The translations under genes were made by a program, and so were the position numbers. Below, in pieces: positions 25,703 to 34,133 of a stretch of DNA of 34,241 nt. The notes under the pieces were generated by a model. That model was given only the letters and a program-made list of their open reading frames with translations. It ran no database searches and had not been told where the DNA came from. Within the stretch, counting starts at the first letter, position 1. The number at the start of each line of letters is the position of its first letter. Source of the stretch: Siccirubricoccus deserti (GTDB taxonomy: Bacteria > Pseudomonadota > Alphaproteobacteria > Acetobacterales > Acetobacteraceae); assembly GCF_014283215.1 (NCBI RefSeq), contig NZ_JACOMF010000044.1:1-34241 (forward strand), in the 5' to 3' direction.

Positions 25703-26848
25703 ATGTTGCCGTTGCACGGCGTGAAGGTCGTCGAGATCGGGCAGAATCTCGCCGGACCCTATGCCAGCGAGATCCTCGGTATGCTCGGCGCCGAGGTGGT
25801 GAAGATCGAACGGCCGGAGGGCGATGATGCGCGCGGCTGGGGCCCGCCCTTCCACGCCGGCATCGCCACCAGCTTCCATGCGGTGAACCGCAACAAGCGC
25901 AGCATCGTGCTCGACCTGAAGGACCAGGCGGCCCGCGACTGGCTGCAGGGCTTCATCGCCACCCGCGACATCTTCGTCCAGAACATGCGGCCGGGCTCGC
26001 TGGAAGGCTTCGGCCTGGGCGCCGAGGCGTTGCGGGCGGCCAATCCGCGGCTGATCTATTGTTCGCTGCACGCTTTTGGCGCGGTCGGGCCGCTGGCGAT
26101 GCGGCCGGGCTATGAGCCGATCATGCAGGCCTTCAGCGGCATGTTCAGCGTCAACGGCCTGGCCGAGGCGCCGCCGGCGCGGGTCGGGATGCAGGTGCTC
26201 GACCTCGGCACCGGGGTCTGGGCGGCGCTCGGCTGCCTCGCCGCCTTGCAGCGGCGGCAGCTGACCGGTGAGGGCAGCATCGTCGATACCTCGCTGTTCG
26301 AGACCGGGCTCGGCTGGATGGCGCAGCATTTCTGCGGCTATTTCGAGAGCGGCCGGCAGCCGCCGCGGCACCGCAGCGGCAATCCGAAGCTGATCGTCTT
26401 TCAGGCCTTCGACACGCTGGATGGCGAGATCGTCGTTGCCGCGGCGAATGACCGGCTGTTCGCCAAGATGACCGTGGCGCTTGGCCACCCGGAATGGGGC
26501 GAGGATCCGCGCTTCCGGACCAACGCCGACCGCATCGCCCACCGCGAGATCATCATCCCGCTGCTGGAAGGCGCGATGCGGACGAAGACCAGCGCCGAAT
26601 GGTCGGAGATCCTGGAGGCGGCGGGGATTCCCTGCTCGCCGATCCATGACCTGGCAGCCGTCGCGGCGCATCCGCAGACCGAGGCGATCGGCATGATCCA
26701 GACGATGCCGGGCTATGACTTGCGCGGCATCGCCCTGCCGGTGTCCTTCGACGGCGAGCGCCCGCCGATCGAGCGCGGCGCGCCGCGGCTCGGCGAGGCG
26801 AATGCGGAGTATGGCGCGCCGATGCCGCCGCTCACTCGCGCAGGTTGA
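25703..26848 (+). CDS. Class III CoA-transferase (CaiB/BaiF family)
   Basis: Class III CoA-transferases move CoA between carboxylic acids through an Asp-linked intermediate. The 381-residue protein has the N-terminal [20 protein letters not shown], then [17 protein letters not shown], and [12 protein letters not shown], all family hallmarks. The expected catalytic Asp is D167 in VLDLGTG (Asp169 in formyl-CoA transferase). The C-terminal [18 protein letters not shown] is also typical. The ATG at 25703 follows GGGGGAG. The 3' end overlaps the convergent Bug 3 gene by 17 bases. Substrate acids cannot be named; with an adjacent Bug receptor, activation of an imported carboxylate is a reasonable inference. 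Confidence 0.92.
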   Translation: MLPLHGVKVVEIGQNLAGPYASEILGMLGAEVVKIERPEGDDARGWGPPFHAGIATSFHAVNRNKRSIVLDLKDQAARDWLQGFIATRDIFVQNMRPGSLEGFGLGAEALRAANPRLIYCSLHAFGAVGPLAMRPGYEPIMQAFSGMFSVNGLAEAPPARVGMQVLDLGTGVWAALGCLAALQRRQLTGEGSIVDTSLFETGLGWMAQHFCGYFESGRQPPRHRSGNPKLIVFQAFDTLDGEIVVAAANDRLFAKMTVALGHPEWGEDPRFRTNADRIAHREIIIPLLEGAMRTKTSAEWSEILEAAGIPCSPIHDLAAVAAHPQTEAIGMIQTMPGYDLRGIALPVSFDGERPPIERGAPRLGEANAEYGAPMPPLTRAG

Positions 26849-27800
26849 AGCGGCGGATCACCGCCTCCCCGCGCGCCTTCTCTTCCAGCACCAGGGCGCG
26901 GAAGCTGTCCGGGTCGGTGCGCTCGGTGGCTTCGACACCAGACTCGCCCAGCTTCCGCCGCAGCTCCGGATCGGCCAGGGCGGCATTCAGCGCCGCGCCC
27001 AGCCGTGCGACGATCTCCGGTGGCGTGCCGGCGCGCAGCTCAAGCCCGGTCCAGGTGAAGGAGATCAGATTTGGGAAGCCCTGCGCCGCGGTGGTCGGCA
27101 CCTCGGGGATCGGTGCCAGCGGCGTCTTGTAGCTGACCGCGATCGCCCGCAGCTCGCCCGAGCGCACCGCCGCCTGGATGCCCGGCAGCGGGATGAGGTA
27201 GGCGTCGAGCCGCCCGGCCAGCAGGTCGGTCATCAAGGGGCCGGTGCCGCGGTAGCGCACCTCCTCCACCTCGATCCCCAGCTCCTGCCCCACAAAATGC
27301 GAGGTGTAGCTGATGCTCGGGGAGCCGAAGCGCAGCGGCTCGCGGCGGGTGCGGCCATAGGCTTGCAGCTCCTGCAGGTTCCGCGCCGGCACCGAGGGAT
27401 GCACCACCAGCACGTTCGGGCTGACGCCGACCAGGCCGACCGGCACGAGCACCTCAAGCGGGTCGAATGCCATCGGCGTGCCCAGCGCGCGGGCGACCAG
27501 CACCGCGGCGGTGGAGAACATCACCGAATAGCCATCGGCCGGCGCCTGCAGCACCGAGCTTATCGCCGGCACCCCGCCGCCGCCGCCGCGGTTCTCCACC
27601 ACGATCTGCTGGCCCAGCTCGGCGCTCATGCGGGTGGCGACGGCGCGGGCCGTGAGATCGGTGCCGCCGCCGGCGGCGTAGCCCACCACCAGGCGGATCG
27701 GCCGGTCCGGATAGGCGGCGAGCGCCGGCGCCGCCAGGGCACCGGCCGCCAGCGCCAGGAGCCCGCGGCGCAGCAGGGAAGGCGGGCTGGCGTTCGGCAT
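26832..27800 (-). CDS. Bug/TctC family periplasmic solute receptor (Bug 3)
   Basis: This is a 322-residue TctC-type receptor. The signal peptide ([15 protein letters not shown]) is followed by [71 protein letters not shown] and [18 protein letters not shown]. The ATG at 27800-27798 is supported by GGAGGAAACAAC. It is not a close relative of Bug 1/2. It is tail-to-tail with the CoA-transferase, overlapping by 17 bases, which allows antisense interference between the two transcripts. No TctA/B partner is nearby. Confidence 0.92.
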   Translation of the reverse strand: MPNASPPSLLRRGLLALAAGALAAPALAAYPDRPIRLVVGYAAGGGTDLTARAVATRMSAELGQQIVVENRGGGGGVPAISSVLQAPADGYSVMFSTAAVLVARALGTPMAFDPLEVLVPVGLVGVSPNVLVVHPSVPARNLQELQAYGRTRREPLRFGSPSISYTSHFVGQELGIEVEEVRYRGTGPLMTDLLAGRLDAYLIPLPGIQAAVRSGELRAIAVSYKTPLAPIPEVPTTAAQGFPNLISFTWTGLELRAGTPPEIVARLGAALNAALADPELRRKLGESGVEATERTDPDSFRALVLEEKARGEAVIRRFNLRE

Positions 27801-28028
27801 GTTGTTTCCTCCGATTATTCGGGCTTCACTCTGGCCTTCTTCAACGGCCTTGGTCCAGCGGGCGGCCTTACGCCGGATGCGCCCGCCGAACCCTGGCAGC
27901 AACTCCCCGAACCGCCGCAGCTTGGCACCGCCCCGGGACAGGTGCTCTGCCGCGGAGGCGTGCCCATGCGCCGATCGGGAGGGATCATCGTGGCTCCCGC
28001 AGAGGGCACAGCGGTTCTCCGGGCGTTC

Positions 28029-28451
28029 TCAGCCCCGCGCCAGCAGCTCCAGCGTCCGCTGATCCGGCACGCCGCCGCAGTATTTCTCCAGCGCCGCGCG
28101 GAACACCGAGGCGCCGGGCCGCGCCGTGGCGAAGAGCGTCATGGAGGAGTGGAATTTCAGATCGTCCGGGCTGCCGAAGATCGCGTGCAGGCTCCGGCCG
28201 GTGACGGCGTTGACCAGCGCCGTGCAGTCCTCCAGCCGCGGCCCGAGCAGCGGATGCGCCAGATAGGCCTCCGCCTCGGCCAGCGAGGCGATGCCGTAGT
28301 GCAGCGCGGTCGGGCTTTGCCCGAGGCCGTGCAATTGCGGGAAGACGAACCACATCCAGTGGGTCCGCTTCCGCCCCTCGGCCAGCTCCCGCCGCACGGC
28401 GGGCAGCACCCGGTCCTGCGCCTGCACGAAGCGGTCGAGGTCGAAACTCAT
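28029..28451 (-). CDS. DUF1810 family protein
   Basis: This is a 140-residue protein of the DUF1810 family, recognised by FDLDRFVQAQDRVLPAV, GRKRTHWMWFVFPQLHGLG, YLAHPLLGPRLEDCT and the C-terminal KYCGGVPDQRTLELLA. The biochemical function of the family is not established; it is a soluble cytoplasmic protein. The ATG at 28451 overlaps the stop of the upstream Bug 4 gene in ATGA, so it is translationally coupled to a periplasmic receptor, an unexpected partner. The length is complete for the family. Confidence 0.88.
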   Translation of the reverse strand: MSFDLDRFVQAQDRVLPAVRRELAEGRKRTHWMWFVFPQLHGLGQSPTALHYGIASLAEAEAYLAHPLLGPRLEDCTALVNAVTGRSLHAIFGSPDDLKFHSSMTLFATARPGASVFRAALEKYCGGVPDQRTLELLARG

Positions 28452-29413
28452 TCCGGTTCGATTCCTGCCATCTTGACGAAGCGCGACCATTTCTGCTGCT
28501 CGTTCAACACCAGCGCGGCGATCTGGTCGAGGCTGTAGGCCGCCGGCAGGAAGCCGAATTCGGTCAGCCGGCTGCGCGCCGGCTCGGCCAGGATCGCGGC
28601 ATTGACCAGGTCGTTCAGCCGCTGCGCCACCGCCAGCGGCGTCGCCGCCGGCAGGGCGACGCCGAGGAAGCCGGTCAGCACGAAATCCGGCCAGGTCTCG
28701 CTCAGCGCCGGCAACTCGGGCCAGCGGTCCCAGCGGCCCTGGCGGGTGATGGCGATGGCCCGCGTCTGGCCGTTGCGCAGATAGGAATCGCCGGCGGTGG
28801 TGTCGACGAAGATGAAATGCAGCCGCCCGGCCAGCAGGTCGGCGAAGGCAGTGCCGATGGCGCGGTAGGGCACGCCCTGGAAGCTGGCGCCCGACATCAC
28901 CCCGAGCAGCTCCCCCGGCACGCGGGAGGAGGCGTTGAAATGCCCGAAGTTCAGCGTGCCGGGCCTGGCCTTCGCCGCCGCCACCAGCTCGGCCACGTCG
29001 CGCCAGGGCGCCTCCGGCCGCACCATCAGATAGGAGCCGTTGGAGCCGAAGAAGCCGATGGTGCGGAAATCCTTCACCGGGTCATAGGGCAGGTCGCGCA
29101 TGGTGGAGGGGTTGGCGGAATGCGTGCTGGTCGTCGCCAGCAGCAGGGTCAACCCGTCCGGCGCCGCCTGCTTCACCGCCATGGTGCCGATTACCCCATT
29201 GGCGCCGGGGCGGTTGTCCACCACCACCGGCTGGCCGGTGGTGCCCTCGATGTACTGCGCGATCAGCCGGGCGGTGATGTCGCCCGAGCCACTCGGCGCG
29301 AAGGGAACGATGATGCGCAGGCTGCGCTGCGGGCCCTGGGCAAGGGCGGGCAGCGCCAAGGGGGCGGCGAGCGGGGCGATGAGGGTGGCGAGCGCCGCGC
29401 GACGCCGCATCAT
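28448..29413 (-). CDS. Bug/TctC family periplasmic solute receptor (Bug 4)
   Basis: This is a 321-residue TctC-type receptor with signal peptide (LIAPLAAPLALPALAQ). Family blocks are LRIIVPFAPSGSGDITAR, VVVDNRPGANGVIGTMAV with APDGLTLLL, LPYDPVKDFRTIGFF, VPYRAIGTAFADLLAGRLHF and GVALPAATPLAVAQRLNDLV. Two adjacent ATGs (29413 and 29410) are possible starts; the Shine-Dalgarno is weak (GGGGG). It diverges from Bug 5, with a 184-base shared upstream region containing a 14-base perfect palindrome. DUF1810 follows with a four-base overlap. Confidence 0.92.
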   Translation of the reverse strand: MMRRRAALATLIAPLAAPLALPALAQGPQRSLRIIVPFAPSGSGDITARLIAQYIEGTTGQPVVVDNRPGANGVIGTMAVKQAAPDGLTLLLATTSTHSANPSTMRDLPYDPVKDFRTIGFFGSNGSYLMVRPEAPWRDVAELVAAAKARPGTLNFGHFNASSRVPGELLGVMSGASFQGVPYRAIGTAFADLLAGRLHFIFVDTTAGDSYLRNGQTRAIAITRQGRWDRWPELPALSETWPDFVLTGFLGVALPAATPLAVAQRLNDLVNAAILAEPARSRLTEFGFLPAAYSLDQIAALVLNEQQKWSRFVKMAGIEPE

Positions 29414-29522
29414 GCGAGCCCCCGGGCGCTGGCATCGATGAGGTGTAGGGTTGCTTTCATTCTGGTCGTTCCGGACGCTTCCTGCGGTGGGCGAGCTTCC
29501 CCCCATTCGCGCGTGACGACAA

Positions 29523-29536
29523 CCGCCCGCGGGCGG
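29523..29536. promoter_or_regulatory. 14-bp perfect palindrome between divergent Bug genes
   Basis: CCGCCCGCGGGCGG is its own reverse complement and lies 61 bases from the Bug 5 start and 109 bases from the Bug 4 start. It is a candidate operator for joint control, but GC-rich palindromes of this kind can occur by chance in such DNA. Confidence 0.3.
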
Positions 29537-29597
29537 CGAGCCCCCCCTATGAAGGCATGGGGTTTCGCTGGTTGAATGGCACAGGAGGATCGGGAAG

Positions 29598-30572
29598 ATG
29601 GGATCGCATCGCTTGGCGCCGTACCGGCGCAGCCTGCTGGCGCTGCCCTTGCTGGCACGCACCGCGCGGGCCGAGGAAAGCTGGCCGTCGCGGCCGGTGC
29701 GCCTCGTCATCCCCTTCGGCCCCGGCGGGCCGATCGACACTGTCGGCCGGATGCTGGCGGAGCATCTGCGTGACCGCCTCGGCCAGCCCTTCGTTATCGA
29801 TAACCGACCTGGCGCCGGTGGCAGCATCGGCATCCGCGCCGTGGTGCAATCGCCGCCGGATGGCACTGCCTTCGTGCTGACCAGCTCCTCCCTGGCCAGC
29901 GTGCCGGCGCTGTATCCGAACCAGGGCCTCGACCCGCGCAGCGCGATGACGCCGGTCAGCCTGGTGGCCGAGGTGCCGACCGCCATGGTGGTACGGACGG
30001 ATGGGCCTTATCGCAGCGTCGCGGATGTGGTGGCGGCGGCGAAGGCGCGGCCGAATACGCTCACCTATGGCAGCGGCGGCGTCGGCTCCTCCAACCACCT
30101 GTCGGGCGCGCTCTTCGCCTCGGCGGCCGGGGTCGCGCTGGAGCACATCTCCTACCGCGGCGCGGCTCCGGCGATGCTCGCGCTGCTCAGCGGCGAGATC
30201 GACATGGTCTTCGCCAGCACGGTGGAGACCCTGCCGCATGTCCGTGCCGGCCGCGCCCGGCTGCTCGGCGTGGCGACCGAACAGCGGGTGCCCTCGCTGC
30301 CGGACACGCCGGCGATCAACGAGCTGGTGCCGGGCTATGTCGCGCTGAACTGGTACGCCATCGCCGCGCCGCGCGGCTTGCCGCCGGCCATCCTGGCACG
30401 CCTCGCCGGGACATTGGCGGGGCTGCGCGAACTGCCGGAGATCCGCAGCCGTTTCGCCGCCGCCGGGACCGAGCCACTGCTGACCGGGCCGGAGGCGCTG
30501 ACGCGGCTGCTGGAGAGTGACGTGCCAAAATGGCAGCGGGTGGTAGCGGAAGCCGGCATCCGGGTGGAATAA
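29598..30572 (+). CDS. Bug/TctC family periplasmic solute receptor (Bug 5)
   Basis: This is a 324-residue TctC-type receptor. The signal peptide is short (SLLALPLLARTARAEE), followed by WPSRPVRLVIPFGPGGPIDT, FVIDNRPGAGGSIGIRAV, SPPDGTAFVL, ISYRGAAPAMLALLSGEIDM and AAPRGLPPAILARLAGTL. The ATG at 29598 is preceded by AGGAGG. It is the first gene of a three-gene operon: Bug 5, ThDP enzyme (50 bases downstream), Bug 6 (overlapping). That arrangement links the receptor directly to an enzyme of carboxylate metabolism. Confidence 0.93.
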   Translation: MGSHRLAPYRRSLLALPLLARTARAEESWPSRPVRLVIPFGPGGPIDTVGRMLAEHLRDRLGQPFVIDNRPGAGGSIGIRAVVQSPPDGTAFVLTSSSLASVPALYPNQGLDPRSAMTPVSLVAEVPTAMVVRTDGPYRSVADVVAAAKARPNTLTYGSGGVGSSNHLSGALFASAAGVALEHISYRGAAPAMLALLSGEIDMVFASTVETLPHVRAGRARLLGVATEQRVPSLPDTPAINELVPGYVALNWYAIAAPRGLPPAILARLAGTLAGLRELPEIRSRFAAAGTEPLLTGPEALTRLLESDVPKWQRVVAEAGIRVE

Positions 30573-30622
30573 TGCCCGCCGAAGGACCGCACCGGCGGCC
30601 GGAATTTGGGAAGGAAACGCAG

Positions 30623-32302
30623 ATGAGCCGCACCGTGGGCCGGGTTCTGGCCGAAAGCCTGATCGCGCATGGCATCGACACCATCTGGATGGTGCCGGGC
30701 GAAAGCTTCCTCGGCCTGACCGATGCGCTGACCGAGGTGCCGGAGGTTCGCCTCATCGTCTGCCGGCACGAAGGCGGCGCCGGCTTCATGGCGGTGGCCG
30801 ATGGCCGGATGCGCGAAGGCCGTGCCGGCGTGCTGCTGGTCTCCCGCGGCCCCGGCCTGTCCAACGCCATGGTCGCGCTGCACACCGCCTATCATGACGC
30901 GACGCCGCTGGTGGTGCTGTGCGGCCAGGTGGAGCGCAAGGATTTCGGCCGGCTCGCGCTGCAGGAGCAGAATTACTCCAAGCTGCTGGCCGATGTGACC
31001 AAGGACGTCATCGAGGTGAATGAGGTGGTGCAGGCGAGCGAGAGCATCGCCCGGGCCTTCCACCTGGCGGAAAGCGGCACGCCGGGTCCGGTCGCCGTCA
31101 TCCTGCCGGAGGACATCTTCGACGAGCCGACCGAGGCGCCGGTGGCGAAGCCCCGCCCCCGCGTCTACGGCGGCGCCCGCGAGGAAGACCTCGACAAGCT
31201 TGCCGACATGCTGGCCAAGGCCGAGCGGCCGCTGGTCTGGGTCGGTGGCGCGCTGGCCAATGCCGGCGCCGGTACGCTCGATGAGCTGCGCCAGCTTGCC
31301 GAGCAATGGGTGCTGCCGGTCTCGCCGACGCATCGCCGGCCGCAGCTCTTTGATGCCGGGCACCCCAACTACGGCGGCTACATGGGCATCCGCGTGCCGA
31401 AGCAGCTGGTCGAGGAGATGAAGAAGGCCGATCTGCTGGTCTCGCTCGGCGAGCGCCTCACCGATTCGGTCAGCCAGTCCTACAGCTTCCCGACCGCGCC
31501 CGATCCGCAGCTGCCGCTGGTGCATGTCTGGCCGGATGCGAACGAGATCGGCCGCGTCTTCCGCCCCGACCTCGGCATCGCCGCCGAGCCCGCCGCCATC
31601 ATCCGCGCCCTGCTGAAGCGCGGCGCGCCGGCCGGGGCGGCGAAGCGCGCCGGCTGGGTGGCCGGGCTGAACACGATCCACAACACGCTGATGCAGCCGA
31701 ACTGGGACAGCATGAGCGACGGCGTGAATTTCGCCGCCATCTGCGTCGAGGTCGGCAAGCATCTGGCGCCGGATGCGGCGGTGACCTCGGATGCCGGGAA
31801 TTTCTCCTCCTTCATCCATCGCTACATCGGCTTCCGGCCCGGGCAGAATTTCCTCTCCTCCGTCGTCGGCGCCATGGGCGCCGGCGTGCCGATGGCGGTG
31901 GCCGCCGCCATCCGCCGGCCGGGCAAGCAGGCGGTGGCCTTCGTCGGCGACGGCGGCGCGCTGATGTCGGGGAATGAGATCGCGACGGCCATGCAGTATG
32001 GCGCGGCGCCGATCATCATCCTCTCCGACAACAAGCGCTACGGCACCATCGGCATGCACCATGAGGTGCGCTACCCGAATCGCCCCTATGAGGATGCGGT
32101 GCGCCTGACCAACCCGGATTTCGCCGCCTGGGCCCGGGTGTTCGGCGCCGAGGGCATCACCATCTCGACCGAGGCCGAGGTGGAGGAGGGCATCGCCCGC
32201 GCCTTCGCGGTGAAGACGAAGCCGGTGGTGGTGCATGTCCACACCTCTGCCGAGCAGATGAGCGCCTGGCGCCGCCGCGGCGCGCCGCGGGTGCACGGGT
32301 GA
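30623..32302 (+). CDS. Thiamine-diphosphate-dependent enzyme, acetolactate synthase-like
   Basis: This is a 559-residue ThDP enzyme with the three-domain layout of acetolactate synthase, benzoylformate decarboxylase and relatives. The activating glutamate is E50 in CRHEGGAGFMAVADGRM. The ThDP/Mg motif starts at GDGGALMSGNE (442-452) and closes with DNKRYG (469-474); the first residue of the usual NN pair is Asp. LLVSRGPGLSNAMVALHTAY and GTPGPVAVILPEDIF are typical of the Pyr-domain side. No FAD-domain signature is obvious and no small regulatory subunit is nearby, so ordinary branched-chain biosynthesis is unlikely. A 2-oxo-acid decarboxylase or carboligase acting on an imported acid is the simplest inference. 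The ATG at 30623 follows GGGAAGGAAACGCAG. Its TGA overlaps the start of Bug 6. Confidence 0.9.
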   Translation: MSRTVGRVLAESLIAHGIDTIWMVPGESFLGLTDALTEVPEVRLIVCRHEGGAGFMAVADGRMREGRAGVLLVSRGPGLSNAMVALHTAYHDATPLVVLCGQVERKDFGRLALQEQNYSKLLADVTKDVIEVNEVVQASESIARAFHLAESGTPGPVAVILPEDIFDEPTEAPVAKPRPRVYGGAREEDLDKLADMLAKAERPLVWVGGALANAGAGTLDELRQLAEQWVLPVSPTHRRPQLFDAGHPNYGGYMGIRVPKQLVEEMKKADLLVSLGERLTDSVSQSYSFPTAPDPQLPLVHVWPDANEIGRVFRPDLGIAAEPAAIIRALLKRGAPAGAAKRAGWVAGLNTIHNTLMQPNWDSMSDGVNFAAICVEVGKHLAPDAAVTSDAGNFSSFIHRYIGFRPGQNFLSSVVGAMGAGVPMAVAAAIRRPGKQAVAFVGDGGALMSGNEIATAMQYGAAPIIILSDNKRYGTIGMHHEVRYPNRPYEDAVRLTNPDFAAWARVFGAEGITISTEAEVEEGIARAFAVKTKPVVVHVHTSAEQMSAWRRRGAPRVHG

Positions 32303-33267
32303 TGCTGCGGCGCAGCCTGCTACTGGCCGCGGGCGCCGTCGCGGCGCCGGCGGTGGTGCGCGCCCAGGACAACTGGCCCGAGCGTCCGGTGCGGCTGGTG
32401 GTGCCCTATGCGCCGGGCGGCCCCTCCGACATCCTCGGCCGCACCCTGGCCGCCGCGCTGTTCGAGGCCTGGAAGCAGCCGGTGGTGGTGGAGAACCGGC
32501 CGGGTGCCGGCAGCAGCATCGGCACCGATCTGGTCGCCCGCGCCGCGCCGGACGGCTACACCCTGCTGCTGGCGGCGACGGCGCATGTGATGAACCCGGC
32601 GCTGATGCCGCGGCTGCCCTTCGACGCGGTGCGCGACTTCACCGCCATCATCAACACCGCCTTCCACCCGATGGTGCTGGTGGTGCATCCCTCGACGGGC
32701 GTGACCGACGTGCCGGGCTTCATCGCGGCGTCCAAGGCCCGGCCAGGCGGGCTGACCATGGGCTCGGCCGGTGTCGGCAATGCCAGCCACCTGGCGGCGG
32801 CGCTGTTCGCCTCGGTCGCCGGCATCGAGTTCACCCATGTGCCCTTCGGCGGCGCCGCGCCGGCCCAGGCGGCGATCCTCTCGGGCCAGGTGCAGGCGGG
32901 ATTCCTGAACTCCACCGTCGCGGTGCCGCAGCTCCGCGGCGGCGCGCTGCGCGGGCTGGCGGTGGCGGATGCGAAGCCGTGGCGGGAGTTGCCGGAGTTG
33001 CCGACCCTCGCCTCCCTCGGTCATGCCGGGGCGGAGGCGGGGTCCTGGTATGGCGTCCTCGCCCCGGCGAAGCTGCCAGCGCCGCTGGTACAGCGGCTGC
33101 ACCGCGACATTCTGGCGGCGCTGCACCTGCCCGCGGTGCGCGAGCGCATCCTGGCCGCCGGCCTCGACCCGCTGGAGGTGGGGCCGGAGGCGTTCCAGGC
33201 GCAGATCGCGGCCGAGACAGCGAAATGGGGGAAGGTGGTGCGCGACGCCGGGATCACGCCGGACTAG
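32302..33267 (+). CDS. Bug/TctC family periplasmic solute receptor (Bug 6)
   Basis: This is a 321-residue TctC-type receptor. The signal peptide is SLLLAAGAVAAPAVVRAQ, followed by WPERPVRLVVPYAPGGPSDI, VVVENRPGAGSSIGTDLV, AAPDGYTLLLAA, LPFDAVRDFTAIINT, VPFGGAAPAQAAILSGQ and LAPAKLPAPLVQRLHRDI. The ATG at 32302 overlaps the upstream stop (TGATG); a GTG at 32299 would give a four-base GTGA overlap. Translation is therefore coupled to the ThDP enzyme. The TAG stop lies within the CTAG target of the IS5 element that begins at 33268, so the protein is intact but its downstream context is replaced. Confidence 0.92.
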   Translation: MLRRSLLLAAGAVAAPAVVRAQDNWPERPVRLVVPYAPGGPSDILGRTLAAALFEAWKQPVVVENRPGAGSSIGTDLVARAAPDGYTLLLAATAHVMNPALMPRLPFDAVRDFTAIINTAFHPMVLVVHPSTGVTDVPGFIAASKARPGGLTMGSAGVGNASHLAAALFASVAGIEFTHVPFGGAAPAQAAILSGQVQAGFLNSTVAVPQLRGGALRGLAVADAKPWRELPELPTLASLGHAGAEAGSWYGVLAPAKLPAPLVQRLHRDILAALHLPAVRERILAAGLDPLEVGPEAFQAQIAAETAKWGKVVRDAGITPD

Positions 33268-33278
33268 GGCCTGTTGAC
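33268..33278 (+). repeat. Left terminal inverted repeat of IS5 element
   Basis: GGCCTGTTGAC, the exact complement of the right end; the next three bases ATT match GTT of the other end in two positions. It abuts the stop codon of Bug 6. Confidence 0.85.
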
Positions 33279-33339
33279 ATTGGGGATTCCTCCGGCTGGC
33301 CGGCTGTGATTCAAACTCCGCTTTGGCGGGGTTGGGGCG

Positions 33340-34100
33340 ATGCTGGAACAGGGTCGGTTCGTGGTGGGCGACGCGGTGTGGGAGAAGGTCGCGCCACTGT
33401 TGCCCGGCAAGGCGTCTGACCCTGGTACGACGGCCAGGGACAATCGCCTGTTCCTTGAGGCGGTGCTGTGGCGGGTGCGGACGGGCTCACCGTGGCGCGA
33501 CCTTCCGGGCGAGTTCGGCCGCTGGAACAGCGTCTTCCAGCGGTTCCGCCGTTGGGTGAAGGGCGGCATCTTCGAGCGCGTCTTCGCATGCCTGTCCGGC
33601 GAGCCGGACTTCGAATATGCGCTGATCGACGGCACTATCGTCACCGCCCACCAGAAGGCGAGTGGCGCCAGGGGGGGACCCGGAGCCAAGCCATCGGCCG
33701 CTCGCGCGGCGGCCTGACCACCAAGATCGTCGCCCTGGTCGATGCACTCGGCAATCTGGTGCGCTTCATCCTGCTGCCCGGCCAGCGCCACGACAGCGTT
33801 GGCGTGCAGCCGCTGATTGAGGGTGTCGTCTTCGGCGCTCTGCTCGGCGACAAAGCGTTCGACATCGACTGGCTCAGAGCGGAGCTTGACGGTCGTGGGG
33901 CCGCTGCGGTGATCCCACCCAAGGCCAACCGCAAGGCCGCTATCAACTTCGACCGCGAGATGTACCGCTGGCGCCACATCATCGAGAACACTTTCGCCAA
34001 GCTGAAAGAGTTCAGGGCCGTCGCCACGCGATACGACAAGACCGACACCAGCTACGCCGCCATCATTCATCTCGCGGCCGCGATCATCGCCTCGCGCTGA
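33340..34100 (+). CDS. IS5-family transposase, two frames joined by -1 frameshift
   Basis: The first frame (33340-33717) contains the N-terminal DUF4096-like region (WEKVAPLLPGK, LWRVRTGSPWRDLPGEFGRW) and the first catalytic Asp in YALIDGTIVTAHQ. The second frame, one base back, continues QAIGRSRGGLTTKIVALVDA, the second Asp in LLGDKAFDID, and the Glu in HIIENTFAKLKEFRAVATRYDK, ending at 34100. The switch falls on a run of seven G (33671-33677). In the zero frame this reads G-GGG-GGA, a slippery site where both tRNAs can re-pair after a -1 step, giving GARGG-TRSQ. A complete DDE enzyme would result. A simple indel mutation is the alternative, but the G-run makes programmed frameshifting or slippage likely. 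Confidence 0.85.
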
Positions 34101-34102
34101 AC

Positions 34103-34113
34103 GTCAACAGGCC
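34103..34113 (-). repeat. Right terminal inverted repeat of IS5 element
   Basis: GTCAACAGGCC on the plus strand, an exact inverse of the left end, two bases after the transposase stop codon. CTAG follows at 34114-34117. Confidence 0.85.
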
Positions 34114-34133
34114 CTAGCACTACTTCGGCACTT

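Larger units (their letters stand above)
33268..34113 (+). mobile_element. IS5-family insertion sequence, about 846 bp
   Basis: Exact 11-base terminal repeats GGCCTGTTGAC (33268-33278) and GTCAACAGGCC (34103-34113) bracket a transposase in two frames. CTAG flanks both ends (33264-33267 and 34114-34117), a YTAR target as expected for the IS5 family. Alternatively the repeats are 12 bases and the duplication is TA. Size and organisation match the IS427-like group, which is known to use frameshifting. Perfect ends and intact catalytic motifs suggest recent insertion. Confidence 0.9.

Noticed and set aside
26715-28538. Open frame of 607 codons on the plus strand across Bug 3 and DUF1810
   Set aside because: Covers two well-supported minus-strand genes and has no family similarity.
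30335-32296. Open frame of 653 codons antisense to the ThDP enzyme
   Set aside because: Shadow frame; the plus-strand protein carries E50, GDG and other ThDP motifs.
12578-32302. Oxalate-degradation cluster (MFS antiporter, class III CoA-transferase, ThDP decarboxylase)
   Set aside because: The three genes are many kilobases apart on different transcripts, and the ThDP protein reads as acetolactate-synthase-like with nothing that points to oxalyl-CoA decarboxylase. Only the family names suggested the link.
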